Source: an uncultured Succinivibrionaceae bacterium (GTDB lineage: Bacteria; Pseudomonadota; Gammaproteobacteria; Enterobacterales; Succinivibrionaceae). From it: a stretch of 48,512 nucleotides of DNA. This document shows positions 28,254-37,411 of this stretch, piece after piece. How positions within the stretch are numbered: the first letter of the stretch is position 1; each line of letters begins with the position of its first letter. A program made the position numbers and the translations under genes. A model generated the notes under the pieces. That model worked only from the letters and a program-made list of their open reading frames with translations. It was not told the DNA's origin and searched no databases. Location of the stretch: the NCBI GenBank assembly GCA_944393045.1, contig CALXYT010000013.1:1-48512 (forward strand), given 5' to 3'.

Positions 28254-30983
28254 ATGAAACATTCTGGTCTTACCAATGAGGAAGTCCTCAAGTCAAGACA
28301 AACACATGGTTCAAACATCCTCACAGAACATGAACAAGAAAGTTTTTGGGAGAAACTGCTAAATAACTTCAAAGATCCAATGATCATTATCTTACTGGTA
28401 GCCCTTGCGATTAATGTCTTATTCTGGGCATTTGGCTACTCTCACTGGTATGAATCAGCAGGTATCTTTTTAGCGATAATTCTTGCAACTTTTGTGTCAA
28501 CATTCTCTGAGCATAAGAATGAGGCCGCCTTCCAAAAGCTACAGGATGAGGCGTCAAAGATTCTATGTAAGGCTTTTAGAAATAACTCTATTGAAGAAAT
28601 TTCTATTGATGATATTGTTAAAGGTGATTTAATAAAGCTTCAGTCTGGTGATAAAATCCCTGCCGATGGTTACATTATCGAAGGCTCTATAAAAGTAGAC
28701 CAAAGCACCTTAAATGGTGAATCAAAAGAAGCCACCAAATCTGCAGTTCCTGATGACTTTGTTAATAATGAAACCGAGCACCTTGAAACTTTGGATCCAT
28801 ACCATGTCTTCAGAGGTACTACTGTTTGTTCTGGTGATGCAATTATGCTGGTAACCACAGTTGGTGATAAATCAGAATACGGTAAGATTGCTAAAGAATT
28901 ACAAACTGCGCAATTACGTGACACTCCTTTAAAAGTAAAACTTACTAACCTTGCCAAGTTAATTAGTAAATTTGGCTATATTGGTGGTATTGCCATTGCC
29001 ATTGCCTACCTATCACGCTGCATATTACAGGCTCCTGTATTAGCAGATTACTTATTATCCATGAACCTGATTACTGACCTGCTACACTCAGTAATGTTTG
29101 CGGTAATTATTATCGTTATGGCAGTGCCTGAGGGCTTACCACTAATGATTGCCATTGTTTCAGCATTAAATATGAGTAAGATGCTTAAAGATAATGTGCT
29201 GGTGCGTAAGATTTCAGGAATTGAAACTGCAGGTTCTTTAAATCTGTTATTCTCTGATAAGACAGGTACTATTACTAAAGGTAAGCTTGAGGCCGTAACC
29301 TTCTTAACAGGGGATGGCAATAATAATTTTGCAACATATCAGGAGATTCCGGCAGAACTCAGAAAACTTACTGCTGCCTCAATCTTTTTAAATACCCAGT
29401 GTATTATCTCAAATGAAGATCTTACCCCTAAAGTTTTAGGGGGAAATATCACCGATAGAGCATTATGCAATTTTGCTCTAATGGATCATAAGACTGATTT
29501 TGCCTCAAAGACGGTAACAAGTATTCCTTTTAACAGTACTAATAAATTCTCAGCTACTATTGTAGAAGGTAAATATAACCTTACCTTAATTAAAGGCGCC
29601 CCTGAAAAGCTCCTTTTAAAGTGTAATGGTTATTATAATGTGGAAGGTAAACGCATACCTTGTGATAACTTCACAGCTTTAAATGCGCAAATCGATAATC
29701 TTGCAAACCGAGCTATTCGTGTATTGGCACTTGCTACAACTACTGCCCAACCTGATGAAAATGGTAATTTACCAGATGGCGAATGGACTCTTATTGGTGC
29801 TGTTGGTATTCGTGATGAGGTTCGTCCAGAAGCTCGTGATGCTATTAAGGAAGTTCATGCAGCTGGTATTCAGGTAGTTATGATTACAGGAGATCGCAAA
29901 GAGACTGCTCTTGCGATTGCTAAAGACTCTAACTTGGTAGTAGATACTCCAGACTCAAAAGATATCGTTTGGACCAGTGAGGAACTATCAAATCATACTG
30001 ATGAAGAAGTTAAAGCTTCTATGAAGGATTTACGAGTTGTTGCTCGTGCACTACCTACCGATAAGAGCAGATTAGTTCGTCTTGCTCAGGAACTTGACCT
30101 GGTAGTAGGTATGACAGGTGATGGCGTTAATGACTCTCCAGCCCTTAAGAAAGCTGATATTGGTTTTGCGATGGGTAGCGGTACTGAGGTTGCTAAAGAA
30201 GCTTCTGATATTGTGATTTTAGATGATAACTTCCTTTCAATTGAAAAATCAGTACTTTACGGTAGAACAATCTTTAATAGTATTCGTAAGTTTATTATCT
30301 TCCAGCTTACCGTAAACGTAGCAGCCGTGATTATTTCATTTGTAATGCCATTACTTGGCGGTCAGATGCCTTTAACCATTGTGCAAATCTTATGGGTAAA
30401 CTTAGTTATGGATACCCTGGCTGCTTTAGCTCTTGGTAGCGAACCTCCATTAAAGCGCTATATGAAAGAAAAACCAAAATCTCGTCGCCAGCCTTTAGTA
30501 AATCGCTATATGGGATCTGCTATCTTAACCGGGGCGATTTGGTTATTTATCCTGGGTATGGTTTTACTATTTAATAGCTCATTGCAAGAATTTATCTTTA
30601 GTTTAGATCCTGCCTATATAGATTTAGTAGCCAAGGGAGCAAGCAATGCACCTGCTGTTGCTACTGAAATTATCCTGACTTGCTTCTTTACCTTATTTAT
30701 CTTTACAACCGTGTTTAATGCCTTTAATTCACGTACTGATTCCTTTAACCTCTTTGAACATATCACAGAGAATAAAGGCTTTTTATATATCTTAGGTATA
30801 ATTACAGTAATCCAGATTCTTATGACTCAAAGTGGTGATTACTGGCCAGCATTTGGTAAAATTATGAACTGTCATGGTTTAACCTTCGAGCAGTGGTTAG
30901 TAATCTTGGCTATGGCTATAACCATTATCCCTGTTGACTTAATTCGTAAGGCAATAGTAAGACAGCTATCAATTAAAGCTTAA
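28254..30983 (+). CDS. Calcium-translocating P-type ATPase (PMCA type)
   Basis: 909 aa, a P2B-type ATPase expected to export Ca2+ from the cytoplasm. The phosphorylation site DKTGT is at 335-339 and the M4 ion-binding motif PEGLP at 292-296. The actuator loop carries NGES (154-157) where many relatives have TGES. The hinge TGDGVNDSPA lies near residue 620. M6 has WVNLVMDTLAALAL with the Asn and Asp expected to bind calcium. Two membrane helices precede the actuator domain (about 42-60 and 68-85). The N terminus is short, with no obvious calmodulin-like autoinhibitory tail. AAGGA precedes the ATG and a strong terminator follows, so it is a single-gene unit. Calcium specificity is from family knowledge. 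Confidence 0.92.
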   Translation: MKHSGLTNEEVLKSRQTHGSNILTEHEQESFWEKLLNNFKDPMIIILLVALAINVLFWAFGYSHWYESAGIFLAIILATFVSTFSEHKNEAAFQKLQDEASKILCKAFRNNSIEEISIDDIVKGDLIKLQSGDKIPADGYIIEGSIKVDQSTLNGESKEATKSAVPDDFVNNETEHLETLDPYHVFRGTTVCSGDAIMLVTTVGDKSEYGKIAKELQTAQLRDTPLKVKLTNLAKLISKFGYIGGIAIAIAYLSRCILQAPVLADYLLSMNLITDLLHSVMFAVIIIVMAVPEGLPLMIAIVSALNMSKMLKDNVLVRKISGIETAGSLNLLFSDKTGTITKGKLEAVTFLTGDGNNNFATYQEIPAELRKLTAASIFLNTQCIISNEDLTPKVLGGNITDRALCNFALMDHKTDFASKTVTSIPFNSTNKFSATIVEGKYNLTLIKGAPEKLLLKCNGYYNVEGKRIPCDNFTALNAQIDNLANRAIRVLALATTTAQPDENGNLPDGEWTLIGAVGIRDEVRPEARDAIKEVHAAGIQVVMITGDRKETALAIAKDSNLVVDTPDSKDIVWTSEELSNHTDEEVKASMKDLRVVARALPTDKSRLVRLAQELDLVVGMTGDGVNDSPALKKADIGFAMGSGTEVAKEASDIVILDDNFLSIEKSVLYGRTIFNSIRKFIIFQLTVNVAAVIISFVMPLLGGQMPLTIVQILWVNLVMDTLAALALGSEPPLKRYMKEKPKSRRQPLVNRYMGSAILTGAIWLFILGMVLLFNSSLQEFIFSLDPAYIDLVAKGASNAPAVATEIILTCFFTLFIFTTVFNAFNSRTDSFNLFEHITENKGFLYILGIITVIQILMTQSGDYWPAFGKIMNCHGLTFEQWLVILAMAITIIPVDLIRKAIVRQLSIKA

Positions 30984-31052
30984 GGGTTAAGCTGATAAAC
31001 TTAATAAACCGGATTATAAGTTCAGTTCAGCTGAATTTATAAATATCAAAAG

Positions 31053-31084
31053 TGCCATAAGTGTTAAGCTTATGGCATTTTTTT
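31053..31084 (+). terminator. Rho-independent terminator of the calcium ATPase
   Basis: TGCCATAAG and CTTATGGCA pair perfectly across a 7-base loop and are followed by seven T residues. Confidence 0.92.
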
Positions 31085-31258
31085 ATTGAGGAGGGTTAGG
31101 TGTGGAAAGAATGAATCAATTAACATTTTTGCATGATAGATTAAGAAGCCATAAGACAAATAACGGTATTTTCAGGTATCATTTTTTCAGATTTTAGGAG
31201 AGTATTGAAAGGATACTTATAACTCATTGATTTTATATGGTAATTTAACGATAAGATT

Positions 31259-31291
31259 GTAACGCCTGTTCTCATTCATAGGGATTGAAAC
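31259..31291 (+). repeat. Solitary CRISPR-repeat-like sequence
   Basis: 33 bases beginning GTAACGCC and ending CATAGGGATTGAAAC. The ending GGGATTGAAAC is the classic 3' end of many CRISPR repeats. A possible degenerate second copy about 40 bases later (near 31332-31357) matches only partly. No cas gene or further repeats are seen, so it is at most a relic. Confidence 0.25.
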
Positions 31292-31486
31292 TTAAGTACA
31301 TGCTCAATAAATCAGCTTGGTAATTGTCTGTTGCAACTGCAGTTTCCTCTTATATGAATTAAAGCCATCCTTGTTAAGGGGAAAAACGGTTATCACATAC
31401 TACCAGCTCCTATGCATATTGTTTTTAACTGTGTGTTAGCTGATTGGTAATTAGTGATTCAGGTTGGTATTACGGTGTTTTTTTGT

Positions 31487-31529
31487 GAAAAAAAATGAAC
31501 CTTAAGCTTTGGGTATTGCTTTAAGGCTC
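31487..31529 (-). terminator. Terminator of the pst-pho operon
   Basis: On the minus strand GAGCCTTAAAGC and GCTTAAGGTTC pair with one bulge and are followed by ATTTTTTTT, about 45 bases past the phoR stop. Confidence 0.65.
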
Positions 31530-31572
31530 AACGTTTCTGAAGCTAACGTTAGGTTAACTACTCTTTTGTTTC

Positions 31573-33375
31573 TTAATTATTTTCCTCTTCTGCTGGTTGT
31601 TCTGCTGTCTGCTCAGCAGTCTTTTTTGTGGTTAATTCTTCTTGCTTATCTGATTTAGCCCTACTCATTTTTATTGGAAGAGTTACAGTAAAAGTAGATC
31701 CTTGACCTTCTTTACTATCAAGCTCAACAGTACCTCCGTGAATGGCAATACCGTGTTTAACAATAGAAAGACCTAAACCTGTGCCACCAATAGCTCTTGA
31801 GTGACTTTTATCAACTCTAAAAAATCTTTCAAAGACTCTATCGTGTGATTCATAAGGAATACCAATACCGGTATCTCTTATCTGCCATACGATATTATCG
31901 TTATCCTTTTTGTACATATTAAAGAAAATCTTACCACCTAAGCGATTATACTTAATAGCATTATCACAAAGGTTATATAACACCTCTTCAATAATACGAG
32001 GAACACAGTTTATTACTAATGGTGACTGCACGTTTTCATATTCAACCTTAACGTACTTTTGCTCTTGAGCATTCTTAAGATAATACATGATATTTTTAGT
32101 TTCCTCATAAATATCAACATCTTTAGTCTCAAATTGCATATTGGAGTTTTCATCTAAGGTTGATAGATGAATAATATCAGCAATTAACGTTAACAGTCGC
32201 TGTGATTCTGCATAGATATTATCAGCAAAGTGCTTAATATCCTCAGGCTTGGCAATACCATTACGAATAATTTCCGCAAAACCCGAAATTGAGGTTAATG
32301 GGGTTTTTAATTCATGCGATACATTAGCACTAAATTCACGGCGTAAATGCTCACGACTGGCTGCCTCTGTTACATCAATAATTACCACAATTGCCCCATC
32401 AGTTGCAGCACCACTGATAATTATCGGGTTAATTAAGAAATTAAAGTATTTCTCATTCTTTTCAACGATAACTGAGGTATTAACACCTTTCTTTAAGGTT
32501 TCATGCAATGCTCTAACAGCCGGATGGTCAAGCTCTAAGTTTAAGGCATCTTTATCATCGATTAGTCCTAATAAACGAAGAAACCTATCGCAAATAAGAC
32601 TCCTAACCTTGATAATACCACTATTATCAATAAGCATTAACCCTTCGGTCATATTCTCAAAGATAATCTTAAATTCCGTCTCGTGACGCTGCAAAGTATT
32701 AATTTGGGCATTAATAAGTTTGTTTTGTTCTTTTATCTTATTTAAGAATGGACGCATTTCCTTATAAGGCATTTCATCATTAGTTAATAATGACAAATGA
32801 TTAAAAGGTGCGACAATTTTAGCTGTTACTACTTTAGAAAACACTAAAATCACAATAACAATAACAAACATCACCGCTAATACTTGAGGAACTATCAGTA
32901 AAAAGGTGTAGAGAAAGGAATCGATATTATCAGAAATGCGCAGTACTCTACCATCAGGTAACTTCTCTGCGTAATAAAAAGTATTTGAATATAAAGTAGC
33001 TGAAGTTCTAGAACCTTCACCTGCTCCATGAGTTATAGCTTCGATGAATTCAGGACGGTCTTTGTGGTTCTCCATTTTAGCCACATCAGCCTTATTATCA
33101 AAAATCACCGTACCATCAGTATCGATTAGGGTGATTCTATTAGATTCTAAATCCTCTCCTTTTAACTGTGTTTTATCTTCAAGAGCTTCAATTTTATGTA
33201 AAAAATCAAGCTGATCGGTTTCGTAGGCAATCTTTATGTAATTAAAGTCTGAATGAAGTTCGGCACGTAATCTACTTTCAGTATTAGAGTAATATACCGT
33301 TGAAAAAAGTACCGAACTAATTAAACATGTTAAAAACGATATTATGACTATACTACGAAAAATTCTTTCTTTCAT
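31573..33375 (-). CDS. phoR: PhoR-like phosphate-sensing histidine kinase
   Basis: 600 aa, much longer than the 431 of E. coli PhoR. Order: membrane segment 8-28; extracytoplasmic region 29-155; membrane segment 157-180; a short HAMP-like linker; a PAS-like domain at about 235-335; the phosphoacceptor helix NVSHELKTPL with His354; then the ATPase domain with N box (NLCDNAIKYN), DTGIGIP, ERFFRVDKSH and GGTGLGLSI. The C terminus is a short Glu/Thr/Ala-rich tail. A large extracytoplasmic loop and this kinase core resemble Firmicute PhoR rather than the E. coli form, which has almost no loop. It starts at the base after the phoB stop and is the last gene of the phosphate operon. Confidence 0.9.
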   Translation of the reverse strand: MKERIFRSIVIISFLTCLISSVLFSTVYYSNTESRLRAELHSDFNYIKIAYETDQLDFLHKIEALEDKTQLKGEDLESNRITLIDTDGTVIFDNKADVAKMENHKDRPEFIEAITHGAGEGSRTSATLYSNTFYYAEKLPDGRVLRISDNIDSFLYTFLLIVPQVLAVMFVIVIVILVFSKVVTAKIVAPFNHLSLLTNDEMPYKEMRPFLNKIKEQNKLINAQINTLQRHETEFKIIFENMTEGLMLIDNSGIIKVRSLICDRFLRLLGLIDDKDALNLELDHPAVRALHETLKKGVNTSVIVEKNEKYFNFLINPIIISGAATDGAIVVIIDVTEAASREHLRREFSANVSHELKTPLTSISGFAEIIRNGIAKPEDIKHFADNIYAESQRLLTLIADIIHLSTLDENSNMQFETKDVDIYEETKNIMYYLKNAQEQKYVKVEYENVQSPLVINCVPRIIEEVLYNLCDNAIKYNRLGGKIFFNMYKKDNDNIVWQIRDTGIGIPYESHDRVFERFFRVDKSHSRAIGGTGLGLSIVKHGIAIHGGTVELDSKEGQGSTFTVTLPIKMSRAKSDKQEELTTKKTAEQTAEQPAEEENN

Positions 33376-34062
33376 TTAGTCTTTCTTACCTAGTCTATAG
33401 CCAACCCCTCTTACGGTTTCAACTAAGCAACCGTAATCACCAAGTTTGACACGTAGCGTACGAATATGTACATCAACAGTTCTAGATTCGATATAACAGT
33501 CTATTCCCCAAACCTTATCAAGTAATTGCTCACGAGTAAATACCTGTTCAGGGTGACGGAGAAATAAACAAAGTAATTCAAATTCCTTTAAAGTTAAATT
33601 TACAGGAACATCTCTAATGGTAATCTTATGAGAGCGAGTATCAACACATAAATCCCCTGCTGTTAATAACTCTTGGGCTTCAGTTTTTTCCTCGCTTTTT
33701 TTATTATGACGTAATTGAACTTTAACTCTAGCAACTAACTCCATCATCCCAAATGGTTTAGTAACGTAATCATCAGCCCCCTGGTCCAGTCCTTTGATTT
33801 TATCAAATTCACTATCCTTAGCTGATACAATCATTACCGGGATATTTTTTGTAGCAGGATCAGCATGAATCTTACTCAGTACAGTCATGCCATCCTCTTC
33901 AGGGAGCATTAAATCGAGCAGAATAAGATCAGGAAGTTCTTGCTCAAGAGCCGCAAAAAACTCTGAAGGTTTCTCAAAACCCTTGCTTTCTAATCCAGAA
34001 CCATTAAAAGTATAAACTACTAACTCTCTAATGCTAGCATCATCTTCAACTACATATATCAT
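33376..34062 (-). CDS. phoB: PhoB-like response regulator
   Basis: 228 aa, OmpR/PhoB family. The receiver domain (1-120) has the acidic pocket VEDD, the phosphoacceptor Asp50 in LILLDLMLPEEDG and the conserved Lys in VTKPFGMMELVARV. A winged-helix DNA-binding domain fills about 130-226 (LTLKEFELLCLFLRHP, VDVHIRTLRVKLG, VRGVGYRLG). It should activate the pst genes and other phosphate-starvation genes when phosphorylated by the neighbouring PhoR. Stretches such as MIYVVEDDASIREL and TKPFGMMELVARV recall clostridial regulators more than E. coli PhoB; this is an impression from memory. It begins directly after phoU and ends directly before phoR. Confidence 0.92.
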   Translation of the reverse strand: MIYVVEDDASIRELVVYTFNGSGLESKGFEKPSEFFAALEQELPDLILLDLMLPEEDGMTVLSKIHADPATKNIPVMIVSAKDSEFDKIKGLDQGADDYVTKPFGMMELVARVKVQLRHNKKSEEKTEAQELLTAGDLCVDTRSHKITIRDVPVNLTLKEFELLCLFLRHPEQVFTREQLLDKVWGIDCYIESRTVDVHIRTLRVKLGDYGCLVETVRGVGYRLGKKD

Positions 34063-34689
34063 TTAAGCTTCAATACCATTAATCTTATAATTAACTAAAC
34101 GAGCAACATTAACACTATGATCGCCAATACGTTCATAATATTTTGCGATCAAGACTAAATCGATAAGTAATTCCCCGCTTTCAGGTATCTTAACGATTAA
34201 CTTTGCAATCTTATGCTTAACATCCGCAAAAGAATCATCAACGCTATTGTCGGAGTTAATAACCTTAGCTGCTAAAGCACCATCATTATCTACTACTGCC
34301 TTCATAGAATCACGGAACATCTCAATTGCACTTTCACCAAGCTTGTCAAGACCTGTATCATTTACTGTAATACCTTCTTCCTTAAAAAGCTTAGCTAGCT
34401 TATTGATGCGTGATGATTGAGCCGCAATACGATTCAAATCAGCAATCATAAGTAGTGTTGCCATTATTACTCTAAAATCAGAGGCTACAGGAGATTCCTC
34501 CAATAACATATTAACACATTGTTCTTCAATAGTGGATTTTAATTGCTTTAACTCATCACCTGTTTCAACATTAAGCACATCACCACTTAGTGCTTTTAAA
34601 GTAACATCTAATGAATTCTGGCATAAAGCACACATCTTATTAAAATCAATGTCTAGCTTTTTTAATTTATCATTAAAATTATTTCTCAT
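34063..34689 (-). CDS. phoU: PhoU, phosphate signalling regulator
   Basis: 208 aa. PhoU links PstSCAB activity to PhoR and keeps the regulon off when phosphate is plentiful. The frame is open further upstream, but that part overlaps pstB; the start is set at ATG 34689, one base after the pstB stop, with GGGAG ten bases upstream inside pstB. Two three-helix repeats are visible, and the second carries the family metal-binding signature YYERIGDHSVNVARL. The first repeat has PVASDFRVIMATLLMIADLNRIA, also typical. It lies between pstB and phoB with no gap, so translational coupling is likely. Confidence 0.92.
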   Translation of the reverse strand: MRNNFNDKLKKLDIDFNKMCALCQNSLDVTLKALSGDVLNVETGDELKQLKSTIEEQCVNMLLEESPVASDFRVIMATLLMIADLNRIAAQSSRINKLAKLFKEEGITVNDTGLDKLGESAIEMFRDSMKAVVDNDGALAAKVINSDNSVDDSFADVKHKIAKLIVKIPESGELLIDLVLIAKYYERIGDHSVNVARLVNYKINGIEA

Positions 34690-34690
34690 T

Positions 34691-35440
34691 TTAACCGAAT
34701 CTCCCGCTGATATAGTCCTCTGTTTTCTTTTCTTTTGGTTTTGTAAATATCTGTCTAGTAGAGCCTTTCTCAATAACTTCACCAAGTAAGAAGAATACAG
34801 TTTCATCGGAGATTCTTGTTGCTTGCTGCATGTTGTGAGTTACCATGACAATAGTATAATCCTTTTTAAGTTCCGTTGCTAAATCCTCAATCTTAGAAGT
34901 TGATATTGGGTCAAGTGCAGAAGTAGGTTCATCCATTAGTAATACTTCTGGTTCTACTGCCAGAGCGCGAGCAATACATAGACGTTGCTGCTGACCACCT
35001 GAAAGACCTAAAGCACTAGAGTTTAATCTATCTTTCACCTCATCCCATATGGCACCACCACGAAGAGACTTTTCAACAATATCATCTAATTCGCTTTTTT
35101 TCCTGATACCATGAGTTCTTGGACCGTAAGCAATGTTATCGTAAATTGACATTGGGAACGGATTTGGTTTCTGGAATACCATACCTACTCTTTTACGTAA
35201 AGTATTTACTTCCATTTGTTTAATATTTTGTCCATCAAAAATTATCTCACCTTCAACTCTGCAACCTTCAACCAAGTCGTTCATACGGTTGATAGATTTA
35301 AGTAATGTGGACTTACCACAACCTGATGGGCCTATGAATGCGGTAATTTGGTTTTTACCGATATTCATATTGATATCCTTTAACGCTTTGAAACTGCCGT
35401 AATAAAGATCCACATGATTTATATTAAAAACGTTTTCCAT
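34691..35440 (-). CDS. pstB: PstB, phosphate ABC transporter ATPase
   Basis: 249 aa, the usual PstB length. It drives phosphate import through PstA and PstC. Walker A is GPSGCGKST near residues 33-41, the Q loop [18 protein letters not shown] is characteristic of PstB, the signature is LSGGQQQR, and Walker B is [13 protein letters not shown]. The switch His is in [10 protein letters not shown]. It ends one base before phoU and follows pstA by two bases. Confidence 0.97.
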   Translation of the reverse strand: MENVFNINHVDLYYGSFKALKDINMNIGKNQITAFIGPSGCGKSTLLKSINRMNDLVEGCRVEGEIIFDGQNIKQMEVNTLRKRVGMVFQKPNPFPMSIYDNIAYGPRTHGIRKKSELDDIVEKSLRGGAIWDEVKDRLNSSALGLSGGQQQRLCIARALAVEPEVLLMDEPTSALDPISTSKIEDLATELKKDYTIVMVTHNMQQATRISDETVFFLLGEVIEKGSTRQIFTKPKEKKTEDYISGRFG

Positions 35441-35442
35441 TA

Positions 35443-36291
35443 CTACATTCCTTTAGTTAACTTTTTACTGATATAACCTGATAAGAAATTAATACCTACT
35501 ACCATTGCTAATAACACTACTGCTGTTGCATATGCCTGCTTGATATATAAACCTTCTGAAAGTAATGCATACATATGAATTGCTAAGGTTCTGCCTGAAT
35601 TTAATAATCCTTCAGGAATACCAGCCACAGTACCTGCCGTATAGATTAAAGCAGCTGTTTCACCAACGATGCGACCGATACCTAAAATTACCCCCGCAGC
35701 AATTCCAGGAACAGCTAATGGTAATACTACTCTAAATACTGTTCTAACTTTACCTGCCCCTAACCCAAAACTTCCTTCACGAAATGAATCTGGTACAGCT
35801 TTAAGAGCTTCTTCAGTTGTTCTCATAATAAGAGGTAAAATCATAATAGCCATGGTAAAAGCACCTGCTAAGATTGAATACCCCCAACCAAAGAAGAGTA
35901 CAAAGAGTAAGAAACCGAATAGACCATATACAATTGATGGAATACCTGATAAGGTTTCAGTGGTAAGTCGTACTAATATTACTAACTTACTGCCTTTCTT
36001 GGCATACTCAACCAGGTAAATTGCAGAGAAGATACCTAAAGGTAAAGCTATAAGTAGAGCAAAAAAGGTCATTATTACGGTATTTACTATTGCAGGGAGC
36101 ATTGACACATTTTCAGCGGTATAGGTCCAGGCAAACTGATCTAAGGTAATATTTGGGATACCCATAATCAGAATATATGCTAACAAAAACACCAGTACGC
36201 AAATGGTGATACCTGCACATAAGTAAGTAAAGAGACGTAAAAATAATGACAAATAATCATTACGGTAACGTGCCATTAACTTGTCTATCAT
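35443..36291 (-). CDS. pstA: PstA, phosphate ABC transporter permease
   Basis: 282 aa with about six membrane helices. It pairs with PstC to form the phosphate channel in the inner membrane. The permease-ATPase contact motif is in [22 protein letters not shown] (about residues 158-180). The helix ending in [16 protein letters not shown] is a family hallmark. Its ATG overlaps the pstC stop (ATGA), which indicates coupled translation. Confidence 0.95.
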   Translation of the reverse strand: MIDKLMARYRNDYLSLFLRLFTYLCAGITICVLVFLLAYILIMGIPNITLDQFAWTYTAENVSMLPAIVNTVIMTFFALLIALPLGIFSAIYLVEYAKKGSKLVILVRLTTETLSGIPSIVYGLFGFLLFVLFFGWGYSILAGAFTMAIMILPLIMRTTEEALKAVPDSFREGSFGLGAGKVRTVFRVVLPLAVPGIAAGVILGIGRIVGETAALIYTAGTVAGIPEGLLNSGRTLAIHMYALLSEGLYIKQAYATAVVLLAMVVGINFLSGYISKKLTKGM

Positions 36292-37139
36292 AGTTTCTTC
36301 TTCCCTTTAATCACACTAAATGTTAAGTTTATTAAGAGAATAAACACAAACAATACCACTGATGTTGCTATCAGAGCCTCTCTATGCATACCTGATGCAT
36401 AACCCATTTCAAGTACGATATTAGCTGTCATGGTACGAACACCACTCATAAATGAGTCAGGTATTACCGCCTGGTTACCGGCAACCATAATTACCGCCAT
36501 GGTTTCACCAATAGCACGCCCCACTCCTAACACTATTGCAGCAAGGACACCTGATTTAGCAGCCGGGAGAACTACAAAGAATACTGAGCGTTCGTGACTA
36601 GCACCTAAAGCTAATGCACCTTCATAGTAACTGGCCGGTACGGCTCTAAGAGCAGCTTCTGAAATACCGATAATAGTAGGTAAAATCATAATACCTAATA
36701 AAATTGATGCAGTAAGTACGCCTTTACCACTTCCACCAAACATTTGCTGTAAGATTGGAACAATTACCACCAGACCAAAGAAGCCGTATACTATTGACGG
36801 AATACCCGCTAATAAATCAACTACAGGTTTAAGCATTCTGCTAGTTCTTGCACTACAGAAGAATACTAGGTAAATCGCTGTCACTATACCGATTGGTACA
36901 CCAATGATAATCGCTCCGGCAGTAACATAAATACTGCCTATAATCATTGGCAAAATACCAAATAAATCGTTTAAAGGTTTCCAATTAACTCCAAACAAGA
37001 AATCATCGATACCAATGTTAAAGATTGTTGGAATACCATTAGCAAATAAAAAAAGACAGATTAGAACCACCGATAAGATCGATGAGCATGCAGATAGTAA
37101 GAACACTATCTTCATAATCTGCTCTCTTAGCTGCATCAT
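36288..37139 (-). CDS. pstC: PstC, phosphate ABC transporter permease
   Basis: 283 aa with six membrane helices. Motifs include [17 protein letters not shown], the coupling loop SEAALRAVPASYYEGALALGA and GVGRAIGETMAVIMVAGN. GGAG lies about 8 bases before the ATG. It follows pstS after a 272-base gap that is A-rich on the coding strand. A gap of that kind often allows more binding protein than permease to be made, but I see no strong terminator there. Confidence 0.95.
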   Translation of the reverse strand: MMQLREQIMKIVFLLSACSSILSVVLICLFLFANGIPTIFNIGIDDFLFGVNWKPLNDLFGILPMIIGSIYVTAGAIIIGVPIGIVTAIYLVFFCSARTSRMLKPVVDLLAGIPSIVYGFFGLVVIVPILQQMFGGSGKGVLTASILLGIMILPTIIGISEAALRAVPASYYEGALALGASHERSVFFVVLPAAKSGVLAAIVLGVGRAIGETMAVIMVAGNQAVIPDSFMSGVRTMTANIVLEMGYASGMHREALIATSVVLFVFILLINLTFSVIKGKKKL

Positions 37140-37411
37140 ATAATTTCTCCAATAATTTTAAAAAGAACCACAGAAGTTTCAGTGTTTTATTGTTTTTGGT
37201 TTGATTTTTATGTGTTTTTGTTTTTTATTGTAAGTTTGTATTTTACGGTTTACTGTAATTTTTATTATGACTGCTTCTATGGAACTTATTTAAACAACTC
37301 AGAAGATGCGCATGCGTTATAAGTCTAATGACTTTATCTGATAAGCTTAACGTTTTGCAATAATCAGCTACCCTATGTTCTTCTGAGCTTCTCCCCGAAT
37401 TTACCAGTAAA

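Larger units (their letters stand above)
31085..31572. other. Intergenic region between convergent genes
   Basis: About 490 bases. It holds a CRISPR-repeat-like sequence at 31259-31291 (listed separately) and the phoR terminator. A 28-codon frame at 31111-31197 lacks a properly spaced ribosome binding site and is not called. Confidence 0.5.

Noticed and set aside
31111-31197. 28-codon frame after the calcium ATPase
   Set aside because: The purine-rich stretch before the ATG is badly spaced, and nothing else supports it.
32249-32686. 145-codon plus-strand frame opposite phoR
   Set aside because: It lies wholly within the PAS and kinase coding region of phoR and has no independent support.
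34690-34806. Longer phoU beginning inside pstB
   Set aside because: It would overlap pstB by over 100 bases; the ATG right after the pstB stop has a proper ribosome binding site and matches PhoU.
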